Positions 1 to 7,961 of a stretch of DNA of 64,000 bases are shown here, in pieces. The stretch lies in the NCBI RefSeq assembly GCF_900129825.1, contig NZ_FQWZ01000004.1, positions 28,223 through 92,222 of the forward strand, in the 5' to 3' direction. Both the position numbers and the translations under genes were made by a program. Positions within the stretch are counted from its first letter, which is position 1. Every line of letters starts with the position of its first letter. The stretch is from Hydrocarboniphaga daqingensis. Lineage in GTDB: Bacteria; Pseudomonadota; Gammaproteobacteria; Nevskiales; Nevskiaceae. Below the pieces are notes generated by a model. That model had not been told where the DNA came from. It saw only the letters and a program-made list of their open reading frames with translations, and ran no database searches.

Positions 1-201
1 CTGGAAGCCGCTACGGCGGCTGGCGAGTTGAACGTGCCCGACTCGCGTGCAGCGGCCGCGCACTTCTTCTTCCTGGTCAAGGGCGAGCACCACTTGCGGC
101 TGCTGATCGGCCTGGCCGACAAGGTCGGCGCCGATGCGCGACGCGCTCAGATCGATAACGCCGTGTCGATGTTCCTGCGCGCCTACGCGCCGGCGACCTG
201 A
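1..201 (+). CDS. TetR-family transcriptional regulator, C-terminal fragment
   Basis: The window opens inside this gene; 66 codons remain before the TGA. The readable part matches the C-terminal ligand-binding half of TetR/AefR-type repressors, with the pattern FFFLVKGEHHLRLLIG and a closing amphipathic helix ending FLRAYAP. The DNA-binding helix-turn-helix lies off the left edge, so family membership rests only on the C-terminal domain. It converges on the RDD gene, with 26 bases between the two stop codons. Target genes cannot be inferred. Confidence 0.6.
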   Translation: MEAATAAGELNVPDSRAAAAHFFFLVKGEHHLRLLIGLADKVGADARRAQIDNAVSMFLRAYAPAT

Positions 202-227
202 GCGCGCGTAGGCCGCGAGGCCGGTGC

Positions 228-1469
228 TCAAGCGTCGGGCGATGGCGTTGTTGGAGCGGGCTGCAAGTGCGACAGATCGACGTCGCGGATCACGGCCGTG
301 AACGATAGCTGGTCCTGGATCGCCTGGCGGTTCGGGTCCCAGTAGACCTGCAAAAATCCGAGCAGGCCGGTCGTCAGCCCGGCCGCGTAGCCGCCGTAGC
401 GGCTGAAGCTGCTCCAGTACGACAACGGCCGGCCCGACAGGTGGACGACGCGGATGCCGACCAGCTTTTTGCCGGGCGTCTGCCCGGCCCACAGCGTCGT
501 GAACACGGTGAAATAGACCGCGGCCCAGCCGAACGAAAGGCCCAGATCGTCGAGCATGCCGAGCAGTTGGCGCAGCAGGCTGTATTCGGTCTCGCCATCG
601 CGGTCCGCGGCCGCTGGGTCTTCGAGAGGCGTTGCAGAAGCTGCGGCCGTTGCCGCGGGGTCGCTGGTCGACGCATCCGGGGCTGCGGCCGCCGCGGCGT
701 CGTTATCCAGCGCCTCGCCGGCCGCAACGAGCAGCACGCTGCGCTCGGCGGGGTCGGCGGTCGCATCGTCGATCTGTTCGAGCATCAGCTTGAGCTTGTC
801 GGCGCGGCTGCCGCGGGCATCGCTGAGCGTGGCGCCCATTGCGGCAACCGCCGCCGTGCGGCAGTCGGCCGTGTCGCAAGCCTGCAGCGCAATCGCCGAT
901 GCACCGAACGCGAGGCCCGTGCCCCCGCTCATGTTCAACTCGCCTGCGTCGTCCTTGGTTTGCGCATCGTGGTCGTCGCCCAGATAGCGATCCCACAGCG
1001 GCTGCACCAGCGCGACCACCAGCGCGAAGATCATCAAGGCCAGCAGCAGACGGGCCGATGCACCGAGTCCGCGGCCGATACGGCTGCGCGGCTGATGGCG
1101 GTTCTTCAGCCAGCCCGATGCGAAGACCGCCGCGACGACGGCCAACAGGATGCCGCCGGTCTTGGCCAGCATGAACACCAGCACGCCGTCGATGCCGATC
1201 GCGATCGCGCGCTGCCGGGGCGTGGCCAGCGGCAGGCCGAGCAGAGACGGGGCGATACGGAAGGCGTGCGGCGTGATGATGTCGCGCGGATCATGCGCCG
1301 GCGCCGCGTAAGCCTCGCGGTCGGTGGGCGCCCGTTCCCAGGCCGGGTGCAGGTCATGACGAGGTTGCGTCGGGTCGGTGCCGGTTTCGGCCATCGCACG
1401 CGTTGATGACTTAGGCGTCGCCGCGTCGACCGAAAACGTCGACGGCGTTTCCTTGTGCTCAGTCTCCAT
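228..1469 (-). CDS. RDD family membrane protein with long insert
   Basis: The protein has 413 residues. The first RDD segment (ATPRQRAIAIGIDG then a hydrophobic stretch) lies roughly at residues 80-100. Two further hydrophobic segments follow, then a long Asp/Ala-rich hydrophilic region of about 150 residues. A C-terminal RDD half holds the typical PGKKLVGIRVV signature and DPNRQAIQDQLS near the end. RDD proteins are integral membrane proteins, some linked to transport, but the function here is unknown. I chose the ATG at 1469 because GGAGGCGGTG sits just upstream; longer forms up to 1541 are possible. The start overlaps the end of the upstream gene by 11 bases, which indicates translational coupling. 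The insert between the RDD halves is unusual for the family. Confidence 0.7.
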   Translation of the reverse strand: METEHKETPSTFSVDAATPKSSTRAMAETGTDPTQPRHDLHPAWERAPTDREAYAAPAHDPRDIITPHAFRIAPSLLGLPLATPRQRAIAIGIDGVLVFMLAKTGGILLAVVAAVFASGWLKNRHQPRSRIGRGLGASARLLLALMIFALVVALVQPLWDRYLGDDHDAQTKDDAGELNMSGGTGLAFGASAIALQACDTADCRTAAVAAMGATLSDARGSRADKLKLMLEQIDDATADPAERSVLLVAAGEALDNDAAAAAAPDASTSDPAATAAASATPLEDPAAADRDGETEYSLLRQLLGMLDDLGLSFGWAAVYFTVFTTLWAGQTPGKKLVGIRVVHLSGRPLSYWSSFSRYGGYAAGLTTGLLGFLQVYWDPNRQAIQDQLSFTAVIRDVDLSHLQPAPTTPSPDA

Positions 1470-2133
1470 CACCGCCTCCATCGTGACCGCCGTCGCCGTC
1501 GGCGGGTGCATCGCCATCAGCCGCGCCATATCGATCGGCATCAGGATCGCCGTCGCCGAGCAAGCCGACCGGTGTGATCCCGTCGTCGCCGCGATCGTCG
1601 CGCGGCGGCGCCATCGTGTAGTGCAGGCCGCCGATCGCCATCAGATAGAAGTCGACCGCGAACAGCAGCGGCAGATGGCCCGGTCGGCGCGGATCGATAC
1701 GCTGGTCCCGGCAGGTCTGCCACCAGCAGCGGCGCAGGGCTTCGTCGGTTGCCGGGTCCTGGCCGAACGGCTGCGCTTCAAGTGGCTCGATCGGTTGACC
1801 GAACGCAGCCTTGCAGAATTCAGCATAGGCGGAGGTTTCGTTGGCAAATGCGCGCCACGCGCGCTCGACGCTGCGCGATGGCAGCGCCACGCGCCGGCCG
1901 TCGCTGCGCTGCCAGGCGATGAAGAACTCGCGCAGCGCCGACCAGGCCTGCTCGCGCTGATGTGCGGTCCAGTCGGGCTCGATCACCGCGAGCCGGCGAT
2001 CGACGCTGTCGGGAAACCGATAGCCGCGCACGAACCGCCGACGCTCGACGCGACGTCGCCGCCGTTCGCCAACGACCCAAATGGCAACCGTCGCCAGCGC
2101 CAGTATCGCGAGCAGCCATTCGGGAATTTGCAT
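1459..2133 (-). CDS. Uncharacterised membrane-anchored protein with Asp/Gly-rich tail
   Basis: The protein has 224 residues. One hydrophobic segment at residues 5-20 (WLLAILALATVAIWVV) is followed by an Arg-rich stop-transfer stretch, then a globular region with several Trp residues and a RGYRFPDSVDRR motif. The last 35 residues are almost only Asp, Gly and Ala. I do not recognise the family. The ATG lies one base after the stop of the upstream cyclase-like gene (TGACATG), and the 3' end overlaps the RDD gene, so the three are probably co-transcribed and translationally coupled. The acidic tail is partly forced by, or forces, the overlapping RDD start. Confidence 0.6.
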   Translation of the reverse strand: MQIPEWLLAILALATVAIWVVGERRRRRVERRRFVRGYRFPDSVDRRLAVIEPDWTAHQREQAWSALREFFIAWQRSDGRRVALPSRSVERAWRAFANETSAYAEFCKAAFGQPIEPLEAQPFGQDPATDEALRRCWWQTCRDQRIDPRRPGHLPLLFAVDFYLMAIGGLHYTMAPPRDDRGDDGITPVGLLGDGDPDADRYGAADGDAPADGDGGHDGGGDGD

Positions 2134-2134
2134 G

Positions 2135-2743
2135 TCAGCCCTCGTCAGCGGTCTGCTGCAGGTGGATGCGCCAGGCATCCAGCTGCAAGCCGGCAATCGT
2201 GCTCGGCCTGGCTTCGATCCGATGGCCGTGATCGGCGCCGATGGCGTCGATGAAGTGCCCGCAGGCGAGGATCTCGCTGCGACGGGCGACGTCTTCGCCC
2301 AGCTTGAACGCGGTGTTGACCGCATCGCCATGCGCATCGCAACCATCGATCAGCAGCACCCGTCCGTAACTCAAGCCGATGCTGACCGGCTGTGCTTGCG
2401 GGTCGGCATGCATCTGCTGGTGGATCGCAATCGCCGCCGCGAGCGCCGAACGCGGCTGCTCGAATGCGGCCAACAGGTTATCGGCTTCGTACTTGACCAC
2501 CTCGCCGCCGTGGCGGGCTACCAGCGGCGCGGTGATCGCGTGCATGCGACGGATCCGGCACAAATACGACAGCACGCCGTCGCGGCGCACCGATAGCGAA
2601 AAGTCGCTCATGTCGAGCGCCAGCATCGCCCTGTCGCGTCCGTAGCGCGCCCAGATGTCGGCTTCCAGCGATGCGCGCTGAGTGGCCACCGCGTCGGCGT
2701 AGCGGTCGATTTCCGCAAAAAAGCTGCGCATGTCGCTGGCCAC
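2135..2743 (-). CDS. Class III adenylate/guanylate cyclase homology domain protein
   Basis: This 202-residue protein is essentially one class III nucleotidyl cyclase domain without a sensor module. The first metal-binding Asp is in ALDMSDFS (about D44). The second region VVKYEADNLLAAF carries a Lys (about K84) and Asp (about D88) at the positions expected for substrate recognition and the second metal ligand. The transition-state region reads GDAVNTAFKL: the Asn is kept, but the usual Arg four residues on is Lys. The product may therefore be a weak cyclase or a non-catalytic homologue. It is the first gene of a coupled set with the two membrane proteins downstream. Confidence 0.65.
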   Translation of the reverse strand: MASDMRSFFAEIDRYADAVATQRASLEADIWARYGRDRAMLALDMSDFSLSVRRDGVLSYLCRIRRMHAITAPLVARHGGEVVKYEADNLLAAFEQPRSALAAAIAIHQQMHADPQAQPVSIGLSYGRVLLIDGCDAHGDAVNTAFKLGEDVARRSEILACGHFIDAIGADHGHRIEARPSTIAGLQLDAWRIHLQQTADEG

Positions 2744-2790
2744 GATGGTTCGTCCCTGTCGGCCGCGATGGCCGATTCTTCAAGCGGTGG

Positions 2791-4401
2791 TCAATCCTGT
2801 AGCACGGCGCGGGCCGCATTGCGGCCGCAGGCGCCCATGACGCCGCCACCCGGATGCGTTGCGGCGCCACACAAGTACAAGCCGCGCACCGGCGTGCGGT
2901 AGTCGCCCCAGCCGGGCACCGGACGGAATGCGAACAGCTGATGCAGCGGCATGCTGCCCTGAAAGATGTTGCCGCCGGTCAGGCCGAAGCGCGCTTCGAG
3001 ATCGGGCGGTGCCAGCACTTGGCGATGCAGTACCGAGCGACGGAAGTTCGGAGCAAGGCGGGTGATCTCGTCGATGCAGCGGTCGGCAAACACCTCGCGG
3101 TGCTGCTGCCAGTCGGTGCCGGCCAGCGTATACGGCGCGTACTGCACGAACAGGCCGACGATGTGATGCCCCGGCGGCGCCAGCGTCGTGTCGACGCTAC
3201 TCGGGATCGTCATCTCGATGACCGGACGTTCGCTGGTCTGGCCACGCCGCGCGTCCTCGTAGGCGCGTTCGATGTAGTCGGGCGTGGCGCCGATATGGAT
3301 CGTGCCGCGGTGCTGCGGTCCCGGCTCGCTGCTGGTATTGGGCAGCGCGCTGAAGTCCGGCAGTTCGGACACGGCGAGGTTGATCTTGACGCTGGCCGAC
3401 GCGTAATCGATGCGCTTCACCGCCGCGTCGAAGCGCGTCGGCAGCAGGCCCGGCGCCAGCAGCTTGCCGAACGTGACCGCCGCCGTGGCATTGGAGATCA
3501 CCTGGCGTGCGGCGATGCGCTCGCCGGTGGTCGTGCGCACGCCGCTGACGCGGTTGTGCTCGACCAGAATCTCCTCGACCGTCGTGTCGCACTGGATCGT
3601 CACGCCGCTGGCTTGCGCGGCCTTGGCCATCGCGCCGCTCAGTGCGCCCATGCCACCTTCGACATAGCCCCAGACGCCGCGCGCGCCGCCGGCCATGCCC
3701 ATCACGTGGTGCAGCAGCACATAGCCGGTACCCGGCGCGGACGGCGGCGCGAACGTGCCGATGATCGCGTCCGTGGCCAGCGTGCCTTTAACGGCGTCGG
3801 ATTCGAACCAGCGGTCGAGGATCGGCGTTGCCGGCCCGGTCAGCAGCTCGATCGCCTCGGGCAGTTCCTCGCCCAGCGATTTCATCGCTCGATACAGCGA
3901 CTGGCCGCGCCGCAGGTTACGCAAGCGGTCGAGCAAGCCGCGCTGGCGCCATTCGGGCGGCAGCGGGAGCAGCTCGGGCGGCGTGTCCATCAACGCCGGT
4001 TCCAGCGTTTCGGCGATCCGTGACAGCCAGGCTTCATAGCGTGGATAGGCCTCGGCATCGCGTGCCGAAAACGCGGCGATTTGACGCTGCGTCATTGCCG
4101 CATCGGGGCCCATCAGCAGGCTGCGGCCATCCTCGAACGGAGTGAACGACGACGGGCTGCGCGGCAGCACGCGGTAGCCGTACTGCGCCAGCTGCAGCTC
4201 GCGCTCGACTTCCGGCAGCAGCAGGCTGACGACATAGCTTGCTGTCGAGCAGCGGTAGCCCGGCGCCAGCGATTCGGTGACGGCGGCGCCACCGATGATG
4301 GGGCGGCGCTCCAGCACCAGCACGCGTTTGCCGGCTCGCGCCAGATAGGTGGCGCAGACCAGGCCGTTGTGGCCGCCGCCGATGATGATCGAGTCGTACA
4401 T
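2791..4401 (-). CDS. FAD-dependent oxidoreductase, PYROXD2/phytoene dehydrogenase-like
   Basis: The 536-residue protein starts with a Rossmann FAD-binding motif (IIGGGHNGLVCATYLARAG) followed by an acidic end of the second strand (VLVLERR), as in the phytoene desaturase/amine oxidase superfamily. Its length and the C-terminal FAD-contacting stretch GLYLCGAATHPGGGVMGACG fit the bacterial relatives of PYROXD2. The substrate is unknown; these enzymes act on polyprenoid or amine substrates in other systems. The gene is 47 bases upstream of the cyclase-homologue gene on the same strand. The start is at the first Met, immediately before the FAD motif. Confidence 0.8.
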   Translation of the reverse strand: MYDSIIIGGGHNGLVCATYLARAGKRVLVLERRPIIGGAAVTESLAPGYRCSTASYVVSLLLPEVERELQLAQYGYRVLPRSPSSFTPFEDGRSLLMGPDAAMTQRQIAAFSARDAEAYPRYEAWLSRIAETLEPALMDTPPELLPLPPEWRQRGLLDRLRNLRRGQSLYRAMKSLGEELPEAIELLTGPATPILDRWFESDAVKGTLATDAIIGTFAPPSAPGTGYVLLHHVMGMAGGARGVWGYVEGGMGALSGAMAKAAQASGVTIQCDTTVEEILVEHNRVSGVRTTTGERIAARQVISNATAAVTFGKLLAPGLLPTRFDAAVKRIDYASASVKINLAVSELPDFSALPNTSSEPGPQHRGTIHIGATPDYIERAYEDARRGQTSERPVIEMTIPSSVDTTLAPPGHHIVGLFVQYAPYTLAGTDWQQHREVFADRCIDEITRLAPNFRRSVLHRQVLAPPDLEARFGLTGGNIFQGSMPLHQLFAFRPVPGWGDYRTPVRGLYLCGAATHPGGGVMGACGRNAARAVLQD

Positions 4402-4455
4402 GCGGCTATCGTAAGCCAGCCCGCGCGACCGTCGTGCCGTCCCGACGGTGTGGCG

Positions 4456-4824
4456 TCAGCCCGGGTCGCGCGCGGGCGGCTTGCGCCGACGCGGTGCCTT
4501 GGTCGCGGCACGGGGCTTGGCTGCAGCGGCTTTGCGTGGGCGGCGCGCAGGCTTGGGTGCCGGCGTTGCTGCGGCAGGCGCGTCGTCCTGATCCTCTTCG
4601 CGATCACGGGTCATCGCGCTGCGCAGCAGCTTCCAGGTCGGATTGCGGCGGATCAGTTCCAGGCTGCCGTGGAGCACGGCCGACGGGTCGAACGATTCGC
4701 CAGCAGCACTGACTTTCTCGCGCAGAAACCGCACGACGTCGTCTTGCAGGCCGGCGACATCGGGCAGGCCGAGAAAGCGGCGCAGTTCGTCAGGCTGGAC
4801 GTCGATTTCGATCTTGATCCGCAT
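4456..4824 (-). CDS. DUF6489-like small protein with Lys/Ala/Pro-rich tail
   Basis: The protein has 122 residues. The N-terminal 70 residues (MRIKIEIDVQPDELRRFLGLPD and on) resemble the small family annotated as DUF6489, which often sits beside phasin- or polyester-related genes. The last 45 residues are a basic Ala/Pro/Lys/Arg tail similar to nucleoid- or granule-binding tails. The start at 4824 is the Met that begins the conserved part; an upstream in-frame extension has no protein-like composition. No function is assigned, and the family name is from memory of the motif, not from a search. Confidence 0.6.
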   Translation of the reverse strand: MRIKIEIDVQPDELRRFLGLPDVAGLQDDVVRFLREKVSAAGESFDPSAVLHGSLELIRRNPTWKLLRSAMTRDREEDQDDAPAAATPAPKPARRPRKAAAAKPRAATKAPRRRKPPARDPG

Positions 4825-4849
4825 CAGCTCGCTCCGTCTTGCAGCAATC

Positions 4850-5224
4850 TCAGGCAGAAACGACGAACAAGGCCACCGTACAGCCGACGGCGCCGAACCA
4901 GACGATCGAGCGCAGCGTGGCCAGGTTGGCCAGATAGCACAGCCCGAATGCGATCCGCAGTACGACAAAGCCGACCGCCAGCGCATCGATCTGCGCTTGC
5001 GGAGCATGCGCCAGCGTCTGCGCGATGATCACGGCGGCTGCAAACGGCGGAAACGCTTCGAAGCTGTTCAGCTGTGTCGCATGAGCGCGCTGGCGCCAGC
5101 CGGTGGTCTGGTCCAGATAGCGTCGCGGGTTGGCGTTGTCGAATCGTTTGCTGAATTTGGCGGCCAGCGTGAACGGGAACGGCAGCAGCGCGGCTGCCAG
5201 CACACACCACAGCGCAATGGTCAT
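4850..5224 (-). CDS. MAPEG family membrane protein
   Basis: The 124-residue protein has four hydrophobic segments and the MAPEG-type central motif, here QLNSFEAFPPFAAAVI, with a basic RRYLDQTTGWRQRAHATQ stretch before it. MAPEG proteins include glutathione-dependent transferases and peroxidases of eukaryotes; the bacterial versions are mostly of unknown substrate. It lies 10 bases downstream of purC on the same strand and 25 bases upstream of the DUF6489-like gene, so the three may share a transcript. Nothing shows a functional link to purine synthesis. Confidence 0.8.
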   Translation of the reverse strand: MTIALWCVLAAALLPFPFTLAAKFSKRFDNANPRRYLDQTTGWRQRAHATQLNSFEAFPPFAAAVIIAQTLAHAPQAQIDALAVGFVVLRIAFGLCYLANLATLRSIVWFGAVGCTVALFVVSA

Positions 5225-5234
5225 CGCAGGCTCC

Positions 5235-6122
5235 TCAGGTGGCCGTCAGCAGCTGTTGGGCCTTGCGGTACATCGCACCGGTGCGTTCGACGATCTCGTC
5301 CGGCAGATCCGGACCTGGCGCCTGCTTGTTCCAGGTCAGCGTCTCGAGATAATCGCGGACGATCTGCTTGTCGAAGCTCGGCGGGCTGATGCCGGGGCGA
5401 TAGGTGTCGGCCGGCCAGAAGCGCGACGAGTCGGGCGTCAGCACTTCGTCGATCAGATGCAGCTGGCCGTGCTCGTCCAGGCCGAATTCGAACTTGGTAT
5501 CGGCAATGATGATGCCGCGCGCCAACGCGTACTCGGCTGCTTCGCGGTAGATCCGCAGCGTGGTGTCGCGCAGCTGTTGGGCCAGCGCCGGGCCCAGCCG
5601 CTGCTCGACATCGGCATAGCTGATGTTTTCGTCGTGGCTGCCGACGGGCGCCTTGTCTGCAGGTGTAAAAATCGGCTCGGGCAGTCGGTCGGCGATGCGC
5701 AAGCCGGCCGGCAGTTCAATGCCGCAGACGCGGCCCGTGGTTTGGTAATCCTTCCAGCCCGATCCGATCAGATAGCCGCGCGCGACGCATTCGACCGGTA
5801 TCGCCTTGAGCTTGCGGACGATCACTGCGCGACCGGCGCACTGCGCGATTTCATCGGGCGTCAGCCAGTCTTCGAGCCGCATCTGCGGCGCCATCTGGTT
5901 GGGCAGCAGCGAGGCGAAACGCTGCATCCAGAATTCGGTCAGCGTCTGCAGCACGGCGCCCTTGCCGGGAATCGGGCGGGGCAGAATCACATCGAACGCC
6001 GACAGGCGGTCGCTGGTAACGATCAGCATGTGCTGCTCGCCGACGGCGTAGATGTCGCGCACCTTGCCGCGATGGATCCGCGGCAGGCTGTCGATTTTCG
6101 ATTCGAAAAGGGCGTTGCTCAT
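5235..6122 (-). CDS. purC: Phosphoribosylaminoimidazole-succinocarboxamide synthase
   Basis: The 295-residue enzyme joins CAIR and aspartate with ATP hydrolysis to make SAICAR in purine synthesis. It belongs to the longer (about 300-residue) class, not the 237-residue E. coli type. Recognisable parts are the N-terminal [18 protein letters not shown], the [11 protein letters not shown] region and [12 protein letters not shown] near residue 220. The Met at 6122 gives the conserved N-terminus MSNALFESK; the ORF extends upstream, but that part is not conserved in character. It is divergent from the small membrane protein gene and lies near purD, so two purine genes sit close together on opposite strands. 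Confidence 0.95.
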   Translation of the reverse strand: MSNALFESKIDSLPRIHRGKVRDIYAVGEQHMLIVTSDRLSAFDVILPRPIPGKGAVLQTLTEFWMQRFASLLPNQMAPQMRLEDWLTPDEIAQCAGRAVIVRKLKAIPVECVARGYLIGSGWKDYQTTGRVCGIELPAGLRIADRLPEPIFTPADKAPVGSHDENISYADVEQRLGPALAQQLRDTTLRIYREAAEYALARGIIIADTKFEFGLDEHGQLHLIDEVLTPDSSRFWPADTYRPGISPPSFDKQIVRDYLETLTWNKQAPGPDLPDEIVERTGAMYRKAQQLLTAT

Positions 6123-6259
6123 GCGTAATGACCGTTGTCGGAGGCAGTACCGGCAGGCCGGCATGATACGCGAGCCCGTCGTGGCGGCGCGCCGGGCTGC
6201 AAAAGCGTGGCAGTGGCCGTCTTTGGCCGCATAATCGCGCCATTCGGGAGATAAGCGCG

Positions 6260-6490
6260 ATGCTGACGATGTTTTTTGAAATGGCGCTGTACGCCTTGGG
6301 CGCCGCGTTGATCATTTACTTGGTCTATACGCTGTTCCTGTCCAGCGGCAGCGCACAGAAGCCGGAAGCCAAGAAGCACCGTCGCTTCGAGCGGCGCGAA
6401 GGCGAGCGTGGCGATCGCCGCAAGGTCGACAAGGGGCCGCCCGAAGGCATGGCCGAGCGTCGTCGCGATTCGCGGCGCAACCGGGACTGA
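6260..6490 (+). CDS. Small single-pass membrane protein, basic C-terminus
   Basis: The protein has 76 residues: a hydrophobic segment at about residues 6-27 ([20 protein letters not shown]), then a highly charged Arg/Lys/Glu tail with the repeat-like patterns [15 protein letters not shown] and [16 protein letters not shown] ribosome binding site lies 9 bases upstream of the ATG. It is placed between the divergent purC and the downstream purD. The family is not recognised; the topology suggests a membrane-anchored cytoplasmic tail. Confidence 0.55.
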   Translation: MLTMFFEMALYALGAALIIYLVYTLFLSSGSAQKPEAKKHRRFERREGERGDRRKVDKGPPEGMAERRRDSRRNRD

Positions 6491-6557
6491 TGCGCGCCGC
6501 GCCGCGTGCATCGCCGCGGCGCCCTGGATCGGACCCCACAACAACAAGGAGCGGCGC

Positions 6558-7853
6558 ATGGTGCGCAGAGACAAAAAAGTTCTGGTCATCGGTTCTGGCG
6601 GGCGCGAACATGCGCTCGCGTGGAAAATCGCACAGTCACCGCGTGTGGCGGAAGTCGTTGTTGCGCCGGGCAACCCGGGCACCGCGTCCGAGCCGCGTTG
6701 CCGCAACGCCGATGTTGCCGTCGACGATATCGCCGGCCTGCTCGAGTTGGCGCGACGCGAGTCGGTGGCGCTGACCGTCGTCGGTCCCGAAGTGCCGTTG
6801 TCGCTGGGCGTCGTCGATGCGTTCGAAGCCGCCGGCCTGCGCATTTTCGGACCGACGCGCGAAGCGGCGCAGCTGGAGTCATCCAAGGCGTTCTCGAAGG
6901 ACTTCCTGGCGCGGCACCGGATTCCGACCGCGCAATACCGCGTGTTCAACGAACTGGAGCCAGCGCTCGATTACATCGACGAGCGCGGCGCCCCGATCGT
7001 GGTCAAGGCCGACGGGCTGGCGGCCGGCAAGGGCGTCGTCGTTGCCACCAGCGTCGATGAAGCCAAGGCGGCAGCGCGCGACATGCTCGGCGGCACGATG
7101 CTTGGCCGTGCCGGCGCTCGGGTGGTCATCGAGGACTTCCTCGACGGCGAAGAAGCCAGCTTCATCGTCGTCGCCGGCGGGTTGCAGTACGTGCCGATGG
7201 CCACGTCCCAGGACCACAAGCGCATTTTCGACGGCGACCAAGGTCCGAACACCGGCGGCATGGGCGCGTATTCCCCGGCGCCGGTGGTCACGCCAGAGGT
7301 TCATGCGCGGGTATGCCGCGAGGTCATCGAGCCGACCTTGCGCGCAATGACCGACGAGGGCCGCCCATTCACCGGCTTTCTGTATGCCGGCTTGATGATT
7401 GACTCGCGCGGCGGCATCAAGGTGCTGGAATTCAACACGCGGATGGGCGACCCGGAGACGCAGCCGATCCTGTTCCGTCTTGAGTCCGACTTGGTCGACC
7501 TGCTGGACGCGGCGCTCGATGGCCGGCTGCAGCAGACCCCGGTGCAGTGGAATCCACAGCCGGCGCTGGGCGTCGTGCTGGCAGCGGCCGGTTACCCCGG
7601 TACCGTGCGCAAGGGCGATGTGATCGCCGGCCTCGACGCGGATCTGGGCACTGCCAAAGTGTTTCATGCCGGAACGGCCGCAGCAGGCGACGCCGTCATA
7701 ACGGCCGGCGGGCGTGTGCTGTGCGTCGTCGCACGCGGCGATAGCTTGGCGCAGGCTGGCGAGCAGGCGTACCGCGCGGTCGAGAAGATTCGCTGGGATG
7801 GCTTGCAGTATCGCCGCGATATCGGGCACCGCGCGCTGCAGCGGGATTCCTGA
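6558..7853 (+). CDS. purD: Phosphoribosylamine--glycine ligase
   Basis: The 431-residue GAR synthetase catalyses the ATP-dependent joining of phosphoribosylamine and glycine. It shows the N-terminal GSGGREHALAWKI motif, the ATP-grasp stretch VKADGLAAGKGVVV, and FNTRMGDPETQ with the metal-binding residues; length is normal. AAGGAG seven bases before the ATG at 6558 decides the start over the longer ORF. purH, its common partner, is not in the window. A short GCGCCT-ATC-AGGCGC hairpin at 7885-7899 after the stop has no T-tract. Confidence 0.96.
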   Translation: MVRRDKKVLVIGSGGREHALAWKIAQSPRVAEVVVAPGNPGTASEPRCRNADVAVDDIAGLLELARRESVALTVVGPEVPLSLGVVDAFEAAGLRIFGPTREAAQLESSKAFSKDFLARHRIPTAQYRVFNELEPALDYIDERGAPIVVKADGLAAGKGVVVATSVDEAKAAARDMLGGTMLGRAGARVVIEDFLDGEEASFIVVAGGLQYVPMATSQDHKRIFDGDQGPNTGGMGAYSPAPVVTPEVHARVCREVIEPTLRAMTDEGRPFTGFLYAGLMIDSRGGIKVLEFNTRMGDPETQPILFRLESDLVDLLDAALDGRLQQTPVQWNPQPALGVVLAAAGYPGTVRKGDVIAGLDADLGTAKVFHAGTAAAGDAVITAGGRVLCVVARGDSLAQAGEQAYRAVEKIRWDGLQYRRDIGHRALQRDS

Positions 7854-7961
7854 CGCGGACGTGATGCGGTCTGGCTGCGGCGCCGCGCCTATCAGGCGCT
7901 GCGGTCAAACGAGCCGGCTTGGTCCGGACACTAAAATTGTAGTTTGCTAAGAGGAGAAGCC

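Noticed and set aside
441..1406. Long open frame on the plus strand opposite the RDD gene
   Set aside because: Its composition is dominated by Arg, Ala, Gly and Gln as expected for an antisense frame in GC-rich DNA, and the minus-strand RDD gene with a clear ribosome binding site explains the region.
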